Positions 5,318 to 6,131 of a stretch of DNA of 6,131 nt are shown here, piece by piece. The position numbers and the translations under genes are program-made. Location of the stretch: contig DMZB01000230.1 in assembly GCA_003482405.1 (NCBI GenBank), forward strand, positions 1 through 6,131, in the 5' to 3' direction. Each line of letters starts with the position of its first letter. Positions within the stretch are counted from its first letter, which is position 1. The stretch is from Lactobacillus sp. (GTDB lineage: Bacteria > Bacillota > Bacilli > Lactobacillales > Lactobacillaceae). Below the pieces are notes generated by a model. The model searched no databases and had not been told where the DNA came from. It saw nothing but the letters and a program-made list of their open reading frames with translations.

Positions 5318-5334
5318 TGTTTCCAAAAGAAACA
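5318..5334. promoter_or_regulatory. Operator 2, TGTTTC-N5-GAAACA dyad
   Basis: This is the same 17-bp dyad as at 5279-5295: TGTTTC (5318-5323), different five-base centre, GAAACA (5329-5334). Centres of the two copies are 39 bp apart. With flanks included, 5277-5298 and 5315-5336 are inverted copies of each other with one mismatch. The copy overlaps the likely -35 of the MarR-like gene and the upstream region of the usp promoter, which suits repression of both and hence autoregulation. Confidence 0.75.
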
Positions 5335-5348
5335 TTTCGCGTTAAAAT
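5320..5348 (+). promoter_or_regulatory. Probable promoter of the MarR-like gene
   Basis: TTTCCA (5320-5325, four of six) and TAAAAT (5343-5348, five of six) are separated by exactly 17 bp. The -35 lies inside operator 2. Transcription would start near 5355, leaving a short leader of about 24 bases before ATG 5379. Confidence 0.55.
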
Positions 5349-5366
5349 AAACATATTAATTCAAAT

Positions 5367-5371
5367 GGAGG
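5367..5371 (+). promoter_or_regulatory. Ribosome binding site choosing ATG 5379 over ATG 5373
   Basis: GGAGG is seven bases before ATG 5379 but only one base before the in-frame ATG at 5373, which is too close for initiation. The regulator therefore starts MDHS and not MDMDHS. Confidence 0.8.
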
Positions 5372-5378
5372 AATGGAT

Positions 5379-5954
5379 ATGGACCATTCACGTGCACAAG
5401 AAATCAACGACCTGTATACGGGCCTTCTCAACTTTGAAACGGCCAGCCACCCGTTTGACATGCGCTTTCAACAAGCTGTTTTGATGCATGACCGCTTTGG
5501 TAAGGTCCCAGGTGATATCAATCATCATGAACGTCACAACATGGATCACTGGGCAAATCATTTTGATCGTCACTTTAAGGGGCCACTTCGCGACGTTTTG
5601 GAAACAATTCAGGCTCATCCACAAATCAACGCTCATGGCATCAGTGATAATCTCGACATTTTGCCTGGCACTCTTTCCAAATATCTCAAACGTTTGATTG
5701 GCCGTAATTTAGTCGAAGAACAGACCAATCCCGAAAATCGTCGGGAAAAATTTTATACCTTAACTAACGCTGGTACCTGGTTATTGTCGCTCGCACATGG
5801 AATTCAAGAAGATGACCATGATGCAAAAACATCAGTGGTCGATGAATTTACGCCGGCTGAACAAGATGTTATCGTTCGTTTCTTAGTGGCCATGCGCCAT
5901 CGCAATGATCAAACAAAAACACAGTCTGGTGCCGATCCTCACGCAGACAAATAA
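5379..5954 (+). CDS. MarR-family-like winged-helix transcriptional regulator, histidine-rich
   Basis: The 191-residue protein has a central winged helix-turn-helix, about residues 68-138: GPLRDVLETI, then the ISDNLDILPGTLSKYLKRLIGRNLV region as helix-turn-helix (88-112), then the wing EEQTNPENRREKFYTLTNAG (113-132) with basic residues at the tip. This is the arrangement of MarR proteins, which bind dyad operators as dimers and usually lose affinity on binding a ligand or metal. It is longer than a typical MarR (about 140-150 residues), with extra sequence mainly at the N-terminus. Fifteen histidines are present, including His53, 57, 61 and 65 spaced four apart, and there is no cysteine. The gene is divergent from usp, with two matching operators between them, so repression of both usp and itself is likely. 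The signal is unknown. The stop codon touches the following terminator stem. Confidence 0.82.
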   Translation: MDHSRAQEINDLYTGLLNFETASHPFDMRFQQAVLMHDRFGKVPGDINHHERHNMDHWANHFDRHFKGPLRDVLETIQAHPQINAHGISDNLDILPGTLSKYLKRLIGRNLVEEQTNPENRREKFYTLTNAGTWLLSLAHGIQEDDHDAKTSVVDEFTPAEQDVIVRFLVAMRHRNDQTKTQSGADPHADK

Positions 5955-5989
5955 AAGCACTGATTAGCGGCTTGGCTAGTCAGTGCTTT
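5954..5989. terminator. Bidirectional terminator between the MarR-like gene and the cysteine synthase gene
   Basis: AAAGCACTGATTAGC (5954-5968) pairs with GCTAGTCAGTGCTTT (5975-5989) in a 15-bp stem with one wobble and a six-base loop. The stem ends in T runs on both strands. It lies directly at the stop codon of the regulator and six bases from the stop of the converging cysteine synthase gene, so one hairpin serves both. Confidence 0.88.
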
Positions 5990-5995
5990 CAATAA

Positions 5996-6131
5996 TTACG
6001 CTTCATACAACGCAGTGGATAAGTAACGTTCACCATTATCTGCTGCTAGGGCTAATACTTTGTGGCCTGCACCTAATGTTTTGGCCCGTTCAATTGCCGC
6101 CCAGACAGCAGCGCCACCGGTAAAGCCAAGT
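5996..6131 (-). CDS. Cysteine synthase (O-acetylserine sulfhydrylase), C-terminal fragment
   Basis: Only the last 44 codons are in the window; the gene runs off the right edge. The translation contains [16 protein letters not shown] followed by [15 protein letters not shown]. These match the C-terminal end of PLP-dependent cysteine synthases, where a glycine-serine rich G-(I/L)-S-S-G-A-A segment is followed near the end by DNGERYLST. The enzyme makes cysteine from O-acetylserine and sulfide. Here the usual SSG is FTGG, which is a variation. A cystathionine beta-synthase-like lyase of the same fold cannot be excluded from this fragment, so no gene symbol is assigned. It converges on the MarR-like gene and shares its terminator. 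Confidence 0.85.
   Translation of the reverse strand, partial: LGFTGGAAVWAAIERAKTLGAGHKVLALAADNGERYLSTALYEA

Noticed and set aside
5253..5354. N-terminal extension of the stress protein to an upstream ATG at 5354
   Set aside because: It would encode the operator and promoter DNA, has no ribosome binding site, and adds 34 residues outside the Usp fold. GGAAG supports ATG 5252.
5373..5378. ATG 5373 as start of the MarR-like protein
   Set aside because: It is one base from GGAGG, too close for initiation; ATG 5379 has ideal spacing.
1..6131. CRISPR array, insertion sequence, tRNA or riboswitch
   Set aside because: I found no regularly spaced repeats, transposase-like frame, terminal repeats with target duplication, cloverleaf, or conserved aptamer sequence.

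Overview
The window looks like an ordinary chromosomal stretch of a low-to-moderate GC Gram-positive bacterium, most likely a member of the Lactobacillaceae and plausibly of the Lacticaseibacillus type. The reasons are the strong AGGAGG-like ribosome binding sites, the DUF915 hydrolase, the RNase HI with a viroplasmin-like N-terminal domain, and a MutY that has lost all four iron-sulfur cysteines. The genus is an inference. Coding density is high, genes sit in short transcription units, and nearly every unit ends in a clear hairpin terminator. I see no insertion sequence, phage gene, tRNA, rRNA or CRISPR array.

Layout, left to right. Bases 1-115 hold no convincing gene. A long bidirectional hairpin (116-170) closes a minus-strand gene for a membrane-anchored alpha/beta hydrolase of the DUF915 type (182-1057, GTG start). 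A 249-base divergent intergenic region follows, then a plus-strand short-chain dehydrogenase-like protein that lacks the catalytic tyrosine (1307-1987), with its terminator at 2108-2148. Next is a minus-strand gene for a small three-helix membrane protein of unknown function (2256-2678). A strong hairpin at 2735-2772 ends the minus-strand unit usp - mutY - rnhA (5252 down to 2802). This unit encodes a degenerate universal stress protein, a cluster-less adenine DNA glycosylase and RNase HI. Divergent from it is a plus-strand MarR-like regulator (5379-5954), closed by a bidirectional terminator shared with the 3' end of a cysteine synthase gene that runs off the right edge (5996-6131, minus).

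The most informative part is 5252-5379, between usp and the MarR-like gene. It holds two copies of a 17-bp dyad, TGTTTC-N5-GAAACA. They are arranged as mirror images around the usp -10 element, and the right copy overlaps the probable -35 of the regulator gene. The simple reading is an autoregulated MarR-type switch that controls usp and, because no terminator separates usp from mutY, perhaps also the two downstream DNA-maintenance genes. MutY removes adenine paired with 8-oxoguanine, RNase HI removes RNA from RNA:DNA hybrids, and the RNase HI ends in a sequence resembling a sliding-clamp binding motif. A stress-responsive genome-maintenance unit is therefore plausible, but the link between regulator and repair genes is inference. 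The regulator has no cysteine and carries a run of histidines spaced four apart, so a metal or other non-thiol signal is more likely than cysteine-based redox sensing.
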